The notes under the pieces: generated by a model | Databases searched by the model: none | What the model saw: the letters and a program-made list of their open reading frames with translations, nothing else | Told to the model about the DNA's origin: nothing | Position numbers and translations under genes: made by a program | Assembly: GCA_036011085.1 (NCBI GenBank) | Contig: DASCMS010000029.1 | Coordinates: 1 to 64,000, forward strand | From: UBA8231 sp036011085 | GTDB lineage: Bacteria; Latescibacterota; UBA2968; UBA8231 | DNA length: 64,000 bases | Direction: 5' to 3' | Shown: piece by piece, positions 34,155 to 43,012 of the stretch | Position numbering within the stretch: the stretch's first letter is position 1 | Layout of the letters: every line of letters starts with the position of its first letter

Positions 34155-35252
34155 ATGGCGAAGAGCAACGGCCAGACACCCGACGACAAGAGCAGACAGC
34201 AGGCTCTGGATCTGGCGATCGGGCAGATCGAGAAGCAGTACGGCAAGGGCTCCATCATGCGCATGGGAGGCGAGGGGGGGATCGTCGAAGCCGAGGCCAT
34301 CGCCTCCGGATCCCTGGCCATCGACCTGGCGCTGGGCATCGGCGGCTTTCCCCGGGGTCGTATCGTCGAGATCTATGGACCCGAAGGAGCGGGCAAGACC
34401 ATGGTGTCCCTCCACGCCATCCGCGAGGCCCAGAAGGCCGGCGGTACCGCGGCTTTCGTCGACGCCGAACACGCCCTGGATATCACCTTTGCACGGCGTA
34501 TCGGTGTCGATGTCGAAAACCTGATCATCTCCCAGCCGGATTCCGGTGAGCAGGCCCTGGAGATCGTCGAAACCCTCGTGCGCTCCGGCGCCTTCGACAT
34601 TATCGTGCTCGATTCGGTGGCAGCTCTCGTGCCACAGGCCGAGCTCGAAGGGGACATGGGCGACTCGCACATGGGACTGCACGCGCGGCTCATGTCGCAG
34701 GCCTTACGCAAGCTGACGGGCAGTATCAGCCGCTCGCGTACCTGCTGCATCTTCATCAACCAGTTGCGCATGAAGATTGGCGTCATGTTTGGCAATCCCG
34801 AAACGACGACAGGTGGCCGGGCCATGGGGTTCTACGCCTCGGTCCGCGTCGACATCCGGCGCATAGGCCACATCAAGGATGGTGACACGAACATCGGCAG
34901 TCGGGCCCGCGTGAAGATCGTCAAGAACAAACTGGCGCCACCGTACCGACAGGCCGAGTTCGACATCTACTATGCCGGCGAGCAGATCGGCGTTTCACGC
35001 GAGGCCGATCTCATCGACCTCGGCGTGGGCCACGAAGTGGTCGACAAGGCGGGTACCTGGTTTTCCTACGAAGGCGAACGTCTCGGCCAGGGGCGGGAGA
35101 ATGCACGCCAGTATCTGGCCGACAACCCGGCCCTGGCGCAGACGATCGAGACCCGTCTTCGGGTCGAACTGGGGCTGGACGCCGCGCCCAGCCAGACCGA
35201 TCCGGGGGATCCCACGCCGGAGGCATCGGCTGGTGACGAATCTGCTGAATAG
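34155..35252 (+). CDS. recA: Recombinase RecA
   Basis: RecA forms filaments on single-stranded DNA for strand exchange and SOS signalling. The 365-residue protein has the core order: Walker A at 75-82 reading GPEGAGKT followed by M83 (canonical GPESSGKTT), the catalytic-glutamate segment FVDAEHALD, LDSVAALVPQAE, and loop 2 around NPETTTGGRAMGFYASVRVDIRR (canonical GGNALKFYASVR). The C-terminal tail is acidic. AGAGGGGAGCAAGAGGA precedes the ATG. No LexA-type operator (CTGT-N8-ACAG or GAAC-N4-GTTC) was seen upstream. The last 20 bases overlap recX. Confidence 0.97.
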   Translation: MAKSNGQTPDDKSRQQALDLAIGQIEKQYGKGSIMRMGGEGGIVEAEAIASGSLAIDLALGIGGFPRGRIVEIYGPEGAGKTMVSLHAIREAQKAGGTAAFVDAEHALDITFARRIGVDVENLIISQPDSGEQALEIVETLVRSGAFDIIVLDSVAALVPQAELEGDMGDSHMGLHARLMSQALRKLTGSISRSRTCCIFINQLRMKIGVMFGNPETTTGGRAMGFYASVRVDIRRIGHIKDGDTNIGSRARVKIVKNKLAPPYRQAEFDIYYAGEQIGVSREADLIDLGVGHEVVDKAGTWFSYEGERLGQGRENARQYLADNPALAQTIETRLRVELGLDAAPSQTDPGDPTPEASAGDESAE

Positions 35253-35748
35253 CGCCATCGTGGCCGACGCCGGCGAACGGGACAAGACCCGAGCCATCGC
35301 TCTCGATCTGCTGGGGGTACGCGATCGCTCCGTGAGGGAAATGCGCCAGCGCCTGGCCAAACGCGGCTGCGCGACGGGCGACATTGACACTGTGGTGACC
35401 GACCTGGAGGCTTTGGGACTGCTCGACGATCACAAGTTCGTCAGCCGCTGGATCGAGACGCGTCGCGAGCGCCGCCCCGAGGGGGTCCCCAAAATCATGC
35501 GCGATCTGCTGCGTCGGGGCGTCGACAAGGCTGTCGTCGAACAGGTCCTGTCCGAACTCGAGCACGACCTGGGATCACGGGAGGAGGCGCTCGCGTTGCT
35601 GCGCCGCAACAGTGCCCGTTACGTCGGACTCGAGGCGACCAAGGCGCAGCGCCGGATGTACGGGCTGCTGGCAAGGCGTGGGTTCGATCCGGAAACGACC
35701 CGCCACGCCGTCGAACGCGCCTGGTCCGAAATCGAAGGTGAAGACTGA
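35233..35748 (+). CDS. recX: Regulatory protein RecX
   Basis: RecX binds and caps RecA filaments. The 171-residue protein has the three-helix tandem repeats of the family (ALDLLGVRDRSVREMRQRLAKRG, LEALGLLDDHKFVSRWIETR, PEGVPKIMRDLLRRGVDKAVVEQVL, YGLLARRGFDPETTRHAV). The GTG start lies 20 bases inside recA with GGAGG about nine bases before it, so expression is coupled to recA. The last base of its TGA is the first base of the alaS ATG. Confidence 0.92.
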   Translation: MTNLLNSAIVADAGERDKTRAIALDLLGVRDRSVREMRQRLAKRGCATGDIDTVVTDLEALGLLDDHKFVSRWIETRRERRPEGVPKIMRDLLRRGVDKAVVEQVLSELEHDLGSREEALALLRRNSARYVGLEATKAQRRMYGLLARRGFDPETTRHAVERAWSEIEGED

Positions 35749-38360
35749 TGACGTCGCAAGACATCCGCGAGACCTTCCTGTCCTTCTTCGAAGGCAAGGC
35801 CCACACGCGTGTGCCCAGCGCCTCCGTGGTTCCGGCGGATGATCCCACGCTGTATTTCACGAATGCGGGGATGAATCAGTTCAAGGACGTGTTTCTCGGC
35901 CTGGGGAGCCGGCAGTACACACGAGCCGTGGACACGCAGAAATGCATCCGTGTCTCCGGCAAGCACAACGACCTGGAAGAGGTCGGCATCAGCCCGTGGC
36001 ACCATACGTTTTTTGAAATGCTCGGCAACTGGTCCTTCGGAGATTACTTCAAGGAAGAGGCCATCCAGTGGCATTGGGAGCTGCTCACCGAGCGCTTCGG
36101 CATGGATCCGAAGCGCCTCTGGGCCACCGTCTTTGAGGGCGGTGAGGGGGTGCCGGCCGATGAAGACGCGGAGGCTCTGTGGCCGAAGGTTACAGACCTG
36201 CCCGCGGATCGTGTTGTGCGCCTGCCGGCCAAAGACAACTTCTGGGAGATGGGCGAGACCGGGCCCTGTGGTCCGTGTTCGGAGCTGCACTACTATCTCG
36301 GCGACGATCTCAGCCTGCAGAGCGAGGCCCTGCTCCGGGCTGACGGTCCCGAATTCGTCGAGATCGGGAATCTCGTCTTCATCCAGTTCAACCGCGGCGA
36401 GGACGGGTCCCTGCAGCCTCTGCCGGCCCAGCACGTGGACACCGGCACCGGTTTCGAACGTCTGTGCAGCCTGCTCCAGAACAAGGACAACAACTACGAC
36501 ACCGATGTCTTCCGGCCCCTCATCGAGCGCATCGCCGAGGTCACCGGGGGGGATCCCGATGGCGATGTCGGCCGTGTTCCCATGCGCGTGATCGCCGATC
36601 ATGTACGCGCTCTGACATTCGCCATCGCCGATGGCGCCATGCCGGCCAATGACGGCCGCGGCTATGTCCTGCGCCGGATCCTGCGTCGCGGTGCGCGCTT
36701 CGGCCGCCAGCTCGATCAACAAGAGCCTTTCATCTACAAGCTGGTCGAACCGCTGGCACAGACCGTGGCTCACGTATTCCCCGAAGCCGCCGCCAAGGCG
36801 CCACACGTGGCCATGGTGATCAAGGCCGAGGAGGAGTCCTTTGGCAAGACTCTCGATCGTGGCCTCGAGATATTCGAGCGTCTCAGCGCCAAGGGAGACA
36901 TCTCGGGAGCTGATGCTTTTCAACTGTATGACACGTTTGGTTTTCCGCTCGATCTCACGGAGTTGATGGCCCGCGAGCGCGGCCTTTCGGTCGACACCAG
37001 CGGCTTCGACAGTGCACTCGAATCCCAGCGACAACGGGGACGCGCCGCAACCAAGGGTCGCTTTCGTGCTGCCGAAGGCGTGGAGGACGTGGTCGCTGGA
37101 GACCATTCGTGGTTTATCGGCTACGACGAGCTCAGCGCCGAGACCACCGTCGCTCACGTCGAGGCGGAGGGCGGCAATGTCCGTGTCGTTCTCGACCGGA
37201 CACCCTTCTATGCCGAATCCGGCGGCCAGGTCGGCGACTGCGGCCTGCTGCAGGCGGACGGTTTCCGCGTCGAGGTCGACGATACCATCAAAGCCCGGGG
37301 TGGCATCGTCCACGAAGGTCGCCTGGTAGAAGGCGAGCTGCCCGCCGTCGGTGCCGTAGTGCAGGCCAGCGTCGATAGCGAGGCCCGGCTCGCAGCGGCA
37401 CGCAACCATACGGCCACTCACCTGCTGCACGAGGCCCTGCGCCGGACCCTCGGTGATCACGTCGGACAGATGGGCTCCCTCGTGTCGCCGGACCGCCTGC
37501 GTTTCGATTTCTCTCACTTCCACGCCATGGAGCCTGCGCAGCTGCTGCAGGTGGAGCAGCTCGTCAACGAGCGGATCCGTGACGATCTGGAGGTTTGCAC
37601 CTTCGAGGAGGATCTCGACAAGGCCAGACAGCTCGGCGCCCGAGCCCTGTTCGGTGAGAAATACGGTGACAGAGTGCGCGTGGTGAAGATCGAAGACTAC
37701 AGTCTCGAGCTCTGTGGCGGCACTCATGTGCGGCACACAGGACAGATTGGCTTCTTTGATCTGAGCGCGGAGAGCGGCATCGCCGCCGGCACGCGCCGCA
37801 TCGAGGCTCTCGGCGGCGTCGGTGCCGAGAGTGCCTCCAGGCAACACCGCCAGTGGCTCGGGGAGATCGGCCAGTTGCTGAACGCTCCCGCAGAGGCCCT
37901 GCCGGCGCAGGTGCGGGCCCTGCAGGAGCGCACGCGTGAATTGGAGAAGGAACTGGCCGACTCACGGCAAAAGGCTGCCGGTGACAGCGCGGCTGACCTG
38001 ACGGCCGGGGCCATCGATATCGAGGGGGTCAACGTCGTGGCCAGCAGGGTCCAGGTCGACGATATCGGCGCGTTGCGGTCGATGGCCGATGGCATCCGCG
38101 AGGGACTGAGTTCCGGCGTGGGCGTGCTCGGCGCCGAGGTCGCGGGCAAGGTTTCTTTCATCGCCGTCGTCACCGACGATCTCATCAAGGGACGGGGGCT
38201 CAAGGCCGGGGACGTGGTCAAGGATGTGGCGCAGATCGCCGGCGGTTCAGGTGGAGGCAAGCCGCATCTGGCCCAGGCCGGCGGCAAAGATCCAGGCAAG
38301 ATCGACGAAGCGATCGCCGCGGCCCCCGATCTGATCCGGCAGCGCCTGACGAGCGCCTGA
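35748..38360 (+). CDS. alaS: Alanine-tRNA ligase
   Basis: A class II synthetase (870 residues) that charges tRNA-Ala through the G3:U70 pair, which the tRNA-Ala gene in this window carries. Domains in order: catalytic (LYFTNAGMNQFKDVFLG, the HHTFFEMLGNWSFGDYF motif), tRNA recognition, editing domain with NHTATHLLHEALR and CGGTHVRHTGQIG zinc residues, and a C-Ala oligomerisation domain (GGGKPHLAQAGGKDP). Length is typical. Its ATG overlaps the recX stop and its TGA overlaps the ATG of the GGGPS gene. Confidence 0.97.
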   Translation: MTSQDIRETFLSFFEGKAHTRVPSASVVPADDPTLYFTNAGMNQFKDVFLGLGSRQYTRAVDTQKCIRVSGKHNDLEEVGISPWHHTFFEMLGNWSFGDYFKEEAIQWHWELLTERFGMDPKRLWATVFEGGEGVPADEDAEALWPKVTDLPADRVVRLPAKDNFWEMGETGPCGPCSELHYYLGDDLSLQSEALLRADGPEFVEIGNLVFIQFNRGEDGSLQPLPAQHVDTGTGFERLCSLLQNKDNNYDTDVFRPLIERIAEVTGGDPDGDVGRVPMRVIADHVRALTFAIADGAMPANDGRGYVLRRILRRGARFGRQLDQQEPFIYKLVEPLAQTVAHVFPEAAAKAPHVAMVIKAEEESFGKTLDRGLEIFERLSAKGDISGADAFQLYDTFGFPLDLTELMARERGLSVDTSGFDSALESQRQRGRAATKGRFRAAEGVEDVVAGDHSWFIGYDELSAETTVAHVEAEGGNVRVVLDRTPFYAESGGQVGDCGLLQADGFRVEVDDTIKARGGIVHEGRLVEGELPAVGAVVQASVDSEARLAAARNHTATHLLHEALRRTLGDHVGQMGSLVSPDRLRFDFSHFHAMEPAQLLQVEQLVNERIRDDLEVCTFEEDLDKARQLGARALFGEKYGDRVRVVKIEDYSLELCGGTHVRHTGQIGFFDLSAESGIAAGTRRIEALGGVGAESASRQHRQWLGEIGQLLNAPAEALPAQVRALQERTRELEKELADSRQKAAGDSAADLTAGAIDIEGVNVVASRVQVDDIGALRSMADGIREGLSSGVGVLGAEVAGKVSFIAVVTDDLIKGRGLKAGDVVKDVAQIAGGSGGGKPHLAQAGGKDPGKIDEAIAAAPDLIRQRLTSA

Positions 38361-39106
38361 TGGAGAGCACTTTTGAACGACTGCTGGAGGTGCGGGCGCG
38401 ACGGGGAGCGGGGTATCTCACCTTGCTCGATCCGGATCGCCTGTCCCTGGATGAGCTCGAGAGCCGGGCGCTGACGTGCGCCGAGGCCGGGGCAGATGCC
38501 ATTCTTGTCGGCACGAGTCTGATGCTGTCAGCTGCGGGCAACACGCAACTCTTCGAGCGTCTGCGGACCGCAGTCGACATCCCGGTGATCTCCTTCCCGG
38601 GGGACGCGGGGCAGGTGGTGAGTTCCGCCGATGCGATCCTGTTCCTCAGCATGGTGAGTGGGCGCAACGCCGAACTGCTCATCGGTCAGCACGTGCGGGC
38701 GGCGCCGCTGTTGAAGGAGTTCGAGGTAGAGGTCATTCCGACGGCATACATGCTGATCGAATCCGGCACCCTCACCTCCGTCGAATACATGAGTTCGACG
38801 AAGCCGATTCCGCGCGACAAAGATGATATCGCCATGGCCCACGCGCTGGCGGCTCAGTACCTGGGCATGAAGCTGGTATACCTGGAGACGGGCAGTGGCG
38901 CCGCCGCGTCGGTGCCCGCGTCGATGGTCCGTGCCGTGTCCCGCTATGTCGATCTGCCCGTCATTGTCGGTGGCGGCGTGCGGGAGCCGGAGGTGGCACG
39001 GGAGAAGGTCGAGGCCGGCGCCGCCTTCGTCGTCACCGGGACCGCCGTGGAGGACGACCCGGGCCGACTGCGGGAACTCAGCGCCGCGGTACACGTCTCC
39101 GGGTGA
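38360..39106 (+). CDS. Geranylgeranylglyceryl phosphate synthase-like (GGGPS/PcrB family)
   Basis: A TIM-barrel prenyltransferase of 248 residues that should join an isoprenoid diphosphate to sn-glycerol-1-phosphate. Motifs: YLTLLDPDR (19-27), GADAILVGTSLML, the long FLSMVSGRNAELLIGQHV element, STKPIPRDKDD, YLETGSGA and VIVGGGVREPE with VVTGTAVE as phosphate loops. Length and the SMVSG-RN element fit the group II GGGPS of archaea and FCB bacteria rather than the shorter Bacillus PcrB. In archaea this is the first ether-lipid step; in bacteria its role is less settled. It is translationally coupled to alaS. Partner enzymes (DGGGP synthase, G1P dehydrogenase) are not in the window. Confidence 0.85.
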   Translation: MESTFERLLEVRARRGAGYLTLLDPDRLSLDELESRALTCAEAGADAILVGTSLMLSAAGNTQLFERLRTAVDIPVISFPGDAGQVVSSADAILFLSMVSGRNAELLIGQHVRAAPLLKEFEVEVIPTAYMLIESGTLTSVEYMSSTKPIPRDKDDIAMAHALAAQYLGMKLVYLETGSGAAASVPASMVRAVSRYVDLPVIVGGGVREPEVAREKVEAGAAFVVTGTAVEDDPGRLRELSAAVHVSG

Positions 39107-39115
39107 GTCCGGTGT

Positions 39116-39919
39116 ATGGGGGACGGTTTCGTCGACATACATTGCCACGCGTTGCCCGGCGTCGATGACGGGGCAGACGGTCTCGACACAGGGCTCGACA
39201 TGCTGCGCCGAGCCGTCGACGAGGGCGTTGACGACATCGTTCTGACGCCGCACTACCGGCCCGACGATGGGCCGGAGAGAGCAGAGGAACTGCAGGAGTG
39301 TTTTTCCGGCTTTGTCGAGGCCGTCGCTGCGGCCGGTATCGACGTGGCCATCCATCTCGGGGCCGAACTGGCATTCCGCTTCGGCCTGGATCGGCTGGTT
39401 CAGTCGACGCCGGCAGCACGTCTGGCAGGAGGGTCGTACGTCCTTGTTGATCTGCCCCCTGGGCCGTTGTCCCCCGGGCTGGAACAGGCCTTCTTTGAGC
39501 TCCGCACGGCGGGGTATCGGCCTGTGCTGGCGCATCCGGAACGATACCGGACTCTGGCGGCGGATCCCGAACGCATCGGTCGACTGCGGGACCAGGATCT
39601 GCTCCTGCAGGTGAACGCCGGCAGCCTCCGGGGTCGCTTCGGGCGACGTGCGCAGGCCGCCGCCATTCACCTCGTTGAGTCCGGGCAGGCCGACTTCGTC
39701 GGCAGCGACGGACACGACCTGAAAAAGCGACCCCTGTCCCTCCGCTCGGCGTACGAGCAGGTGGTCGGACTGGCAGGCCGGCATGAGGCCGAACGCCTGT
39801 TCAGGTGCAATCCGCGTTGCGTGCTGACGGGAGGGTCAACGGAAGCAGGTCAGGGCACATGGCTCAGGGAGCGTCCCGGCCTGTGGACACGGTTGCGTCG
39901 GCGGTTTGGTCGACACTAG
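39116..39919 (+). CDS. CpsB/YwqE-family PHP phosphatase
   Basis: A 267-residue metal-dependent phosphatase of the PHP fold. It has DIHCHALPGVDDGA (H9, H11), VLTPHYRPDD, the ELAFRFGLDRL middle, LAHPERY and DFVGSDGHDLKKRP, matching CpsB/CapC tyrosine-protein phosphatases that dephosphorylate BY-kinases in capsule and exopolysaccharide export. No BY-kinase or Wzy gene is next to it; instead the HPr gene starts 20 bases after its stop, so another phosphoprotein substrate is possible. It starts nine bases after the GGGPS stop. Confidence 0.85.
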   Translation: MGDGFVDIHCHALPGVDDGADGLDTGLDMLRRAVDEGVDDIVLTPHYRPDDGPERAEELQECFSGFVEAVAAAGIDVAIHLGAELAFRFGLDRLVQSTPAARLAGGSYVLVDLPPGPLSPGLEQAFFELRTAGYRPVLAHPERYRTLAADPERIGRLRDQDLLLQVNAGSLRGRFGRRAQAAAIHLVESGQADFVGSDGHDLKKRPLSLRSAYEQVVGLAGRHEAERLFRCNPRCVLTGGSTEAGQGTWLRERPGLWTRLRRRFGRH

Positions 39920-39939
39920 TTGAGCGACACGGGAGCGGC

Positions 39940-40212
39940 ATGGTAGAGAAGAGAGTCACCGTCACCAACGTGCTGGGCATCCACGCACGCCCGGCGACGC
40001 TGCTGGTACAGGCGGCATCGCGCTTTGAAGCCGACATCTTTCTGACCAAGGGAGACGTCAGCCGCATCAACGGCAAGAGCATCATGGGTGTCATGATGCT
40101 GGCAGCGGAACAGGGCGCCGAGGTGCTCGTCGAGGCCGAGGGGGAGGACGCGCAGGCAGCCCTGGACACGGTGGCCGAGCTGCTGGGCAACGACTTTGAA
40201 GGCCGGCTTTGA
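39940..40212 (+). CDS. ptsH: Phosphocarrier protein HPr
   Basis: A 90-residue HPr with the phosphorylatable histidine H15 in VLGIHARPA and a regulatory serine equivalent, S47, in NGKSIMGVMMLA. The serine suggests HPr kinase regulation as in Firmicutes, Bacteroidetes and many proteobacteria; no hprK gene is in the window. The ATG is chosen by the family N-terminus (MVEKRVTVTN); the frame continues upstream into the phosphatase gene. The stop overlaps the ptsI TTG. Confidence 0.94.
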   Translation: MVEKRVTVTNVLGIHARPATLLVQAASRFEADIFLTKGDVSRINGKSIMGVMMLAAEQGAEVLVEAEGEDAQAALDTVAELLGNDFEGRL

Positions 40213-41981
40213 ATCGAGAGCATCTCAAACTGGAGGGCGTCGCCGCCGCTCCGGGTATCGCCATCGGCAAAGCCTTCACCCACCGGGCAGAACGGCCTGC
40301 CGCCTCGCTGCGACGCGTACCCGACCACCGGATCGACGCCGAGATTCAGCGATTTCACGCCGCACTGGCATCGGTATGTGAGGAGGTCCGCCGGACCCGG
40401 CAGCGCGTCGAACACGAACATGGCGCCGACCTGGCGATGATTTTCGAAGCCCACCTGGCCATGCTCGACGACGTGCAGATGAAGGACGGTACCATCGACT
40501 GCATCCGCTCCCGCAACTGGTCGGCGGAGCGCGCCTTTTCCGAGACGATGGCTCAGTTTCGCAAATCCTTCGAACAGACCGACAACGAGTACCAGCGTGC
40601 CCGTGTCGGTGATCTGAAGGACATCGAGCATCAGGTGCTGGTGCACCTGGCCGGAGGCGGTCTCTCCGCCCTGCAGAGCGCCCGCTCGAACACGGTCATT
40701 TTCGCCCGCGACCTGCTGCCTTCTGAGGCCGCACAGCTGGCTCGTCGGCTGGTGAAGGGTCTGGTCACCGACGCTGGCGGCGTCACCTCGCACACAAGTA
40801 TCATCGCTCGCTCTCTGGGCCTGCCCACCGTGGTGGCCACCGAGCGGGCGTCACGGCAGGTAGAGGCAGGCGATCCTGTCATCGTCGATGGGGACGAGGG
40901 GGTCGTCCATATCCGCCCTGACGCCGGTACCGTGCGTTACTACCGGGCGCAGCTGCGGCGCCAGCTGCGTCGCGAGCGCGAACTGAGCGAGCGCCGGGAT
41001 CTGCCGGCCACCACCCGTGACGGCGCAGAGATTACACTGCTGGCCAACGTCGACCTGCCGCAGGAGATCGATCAGGCCCTCGACAGCGGCGCCCGGGGTG
41101 TCGGCATGGTACGCACCGAATTTCTCTACCTGGGGTACCGCCTGCCGTCGGAGGCCGAGCAACTCGACGTCTACGCGCAGATCGTGCGTTCCATGGCACC
41201 CAACCCCGTCGTCATCCGGACGGTCGATCTGGGTGGCGACAAGCTGACCCACGCCGTCGACGCCCCCCCGGAAGCCAACCCGTTCCTCGGCTGGCGCGGC
41301 ATTCGCATCTGTCTGGATACGCCGGATCTGTTCAAGACGCAGCTGCGGGCGATTCTGCGTGCCGGTGCCCTCGGCGAGGCTCGCATCCTGCTACCGATGA
41401 TCACCAATCTCGACGAGGTCCGCCGGGCCCGGGAGTTGATCTCTCAAGTTCAGGGTGATCTGCAGCAGGAAGGAATCGAGCACCAGGCGGACTGTCAGGT
41501 GGGGGTCATGATCGAGGTGCCCTCCGCCGCCATCATCTCTGAGCAGCTGGCGCGAGAGGCCGACTTCTTCAGTCTCGGGACGAATGATCTCGTGCAATAC
41601 ACCCTGGCAGTCGATCGCGGCACCGCCCGTGTTGCCGGTCTCTACGACCCACTGCACCCGGCTGTATTGAGACTCATCCAGCAGGTCACCGACAACGCCG
41701 AGGCCGCGGGGATACCCACCAGTATCTGTGGCGAGATGGCAGCCGATCCCGTGGCCGCCGTGATCCTTATGGGACTGGGCGTACACCTGCTGAGCATCAG
41801 CCCCGGCCAGATACCCGAGCTCAAGGAGGTCGTGCGCGCTGCCGACCTGGCCACGATGCAGCAAGTGGCCCGCGACTGCCTGGGACTCACATCGGGGGCA
41901 GAGATTCGAGCGCGAGTCGAGTCGACCATGAAGGACGTCTTTCTCGCCGCCAGACCTCCCCGAAGAGAAGAGGCGCCATGA
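40209..41981 (+). CDS. ptsI: Phosphoenolpyruvate-protein phosphotransferase (enzyme I)
   Basis: Enzyme I transfers phosphate from PEP to HPr. The 590-residue protein has the N-terminal HPr-binding domain, the active-site H195 in GGVTSHTSIIARSLGLP, and the C-terminal PEP-binding barrel (GMVRTEFLYL, RTVDLGGDK, GWRGIRICL, GVMIEVPSA, FFSLGTNDLVQYTLAVDR, SICGEMA). The TTG start overlaps the HPr stop. No EIIA/B/C permease gene is present nearby, so this may be a regulatory or partial PTS. The stop overlaps the ATG of the next gene. Confidence 0.94.
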   Translation: MNREHLKLEGVAAAPGIAIGKAFTHRAERPAASLRRVPDHRIDAEIQRFHAALASVCEEVRRTRQRVEHEHGADLAMIFEAHLAMLDDVQMKDGTIDCIRSRNWSAERAFSETMAQFRKSFEQTDNEYQRARVGDLKDIEHQVLVHLAGGGLSALQSARSNTVIFARDLLPSEAAQLARRLVKGLVTDAGGVTSHTSIIARSLGLPTVVATERASRQVEAGDPVIVDGDEGVVHIRPDAGTVRYYRAQLRRQLRRERELSERRDLPATTRDGAEITLLANVDLPQEIDQALDSGARGVGMVRTEFLYLGYRLPSEAEQLDVYAQIVRSMAPNPVVIRTVDLGGDKLTHAVDAPPEANPFLGWRGIRICLDTPDLFKTQLRAILRAGALGEARILLPMITNLDEVRRARELISQVQGDLQQEGIEHQADCQVGVMIEVPSAAIISEQLAREADFFSLGTNDLVQYTLAVDRGTARVAGLYDPLHPAVLRLIQQVTDNAEAAGIPTSICGEMAADPVAAVILMGLGVHLLSISPGQIPELKEVVRAADLATMQQVARDCLGLTSGAEIRARVESTMKDVFLAARPPRREEAP

Positions 41982-42973
41982 GCGCACCCGACCGTCTGTG
42001 GGCTGTTGTCCCGGTCGCCGGTTTCGGCGCCCGACTTCGTCCGCACACCCATACACGTCCCAAGCCATTGTTGCACGTGGCCGGTAAACCGATCATCGGC
42101 CATATCCTCGACCAGCTGGTGCCCATGGGCATCGAGCGGATCGTGCTCGTCATCGGCTATCTCGGCGAGCGCATCGTCGAGTACGTCAGGGCAAGGGGAG
42201 ACTTCCGCGAAGTGGAGTTCGTCGAGCAGAAGGAGATGCTCGGCCTCGGACATGCCATCTGGCTTACCCGCGACGTTGTCGGCGACGATCCGCAGCTGAT
42301 GGTCTACGGCGACACCATCTTCCAGGCGGATCTGACCGACGTGCTGGGGCGATCCGGCGACGGTCATCTGGGCGTTAAGCGGGTCGAGGATCCGAGCCGG
42401 TTCGGTGTCGTCGTGCAGGAGGCAGAGCGGGTGACGGGCCTGGTGGAAAAGCCGGACTCCTTCATCTCCGATCTGGCCATCGTCGGCGTCAATCACATCC
42501 GCGACAGTCGGTGTCTCTACACGTGCCTGGGAGACCTCATCCGAGAGGGCCGCCGCACGCGGAACGAGTTCCAGGTGACCGACGCATTTCAGGCCATGGT
42601 CGACGAGGGCGCTCAATTGGGTACTTTCAATGTGGCCGAATGGTACGACTGCGGCACACGCGAGGCCCTGCTGGTGACGAATCGCGCCATGCTCGAGGGT
42701 ACGGCAGTTCCCGCCGTGAGTGGTGATGTCGTCGTTGTGCCGCCGGCCCATATCGACCCCACGGCAAGAGTCAGCCATTCGGTGATCGGCCCCCACGCAT
42801 CGGTGGGGGCCGGCGCCAGCGTGTCGCAGTCCGTCGTCCGCAACAGCATCATCGGTGAGGAAGCTGTGGTAGAGAACATCGTCCTCGAGGATTCTCTCAT
42901 CGGATTCCAGGCCGTCGTCGCCGGTCGCCCCAGTCATCTCAACGTGGGCGACCTGTCGCAGATCACGAGTTGA
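41978..42973 (+). CDS. NDP-sugar pyrophosphorylase with C-terminal hexapeptide repeats
   Basis: A 331-residue nucleotidyltransferase that should make an NDP-sugar from a sugar-1-phosphate. The signature VPVAGFGARLRPHTHTRPKPLLHVAGKP gives the nucleotide loop and catalytic lysine (K29 region). VYGDTIFQAD holds the metal aspartate, and GLVEKPDS contacts the sugar. The C-terminal third (PTARVSHSVIGPHASVGAGA ... SIIGEEAVVENIVLEDSLIG) forms a left-handed beta helix, as in long RmlA/GlmU-like enzymes. Specificity (UTP or dTTP, glucose or other) cannot be read. It is co-translated with ptsI, and so linked to HPr and the CpsB-like phosphatase. Confidence 0.85.
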   Translation: MSAPDRLWAVVPVAGFGARLRPHTHTRPKPLLHVAGKPIIGHILDQLVPMGIERIVLVIGYLGERIVEYVRARGDFREVEFVEQKEMLGLGHAIWLTRDVVGDDPQLMVYGDTIFQADLTDVLGRSGDGHLGVKRVEDPSRFGVVVQEAERVTGLVEKPDSFISDLAIVGVNHIRDSRCLYTCLGDLIREGRRTRNEFQVTDAFQAMVDEGAQLGTFNVAEWYDCGTREALLVTNRAMLEGTAVPAVSGDVVVVPPAHIDPTARVSHSVIGPHASVGAGASVSQSVVRNSIIGEEAVVENIVLEDSLIGFQAVVAGRPSHLNVGDLSQITS

Positions 42974-43012
42974 AACGTTCACTTTTCATGTATACAAGAG
43001 GAGGCACCACAG

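Noticed and set aside
35619..37847. Open frame of over 700 codons antisense to alaS
   Set aside because: It mirrors a conserved synthetase gene codon for codon. GC-rich third positions on the coding strand leave few stops in this antisense frame, and the translation has no recognisable domain.
42974..43012. SAM riboswitch before metK
   Set aside because: Only 39 bases are available, with no SAM-I, II or IV core; a ribosome site occupies most of the gap.
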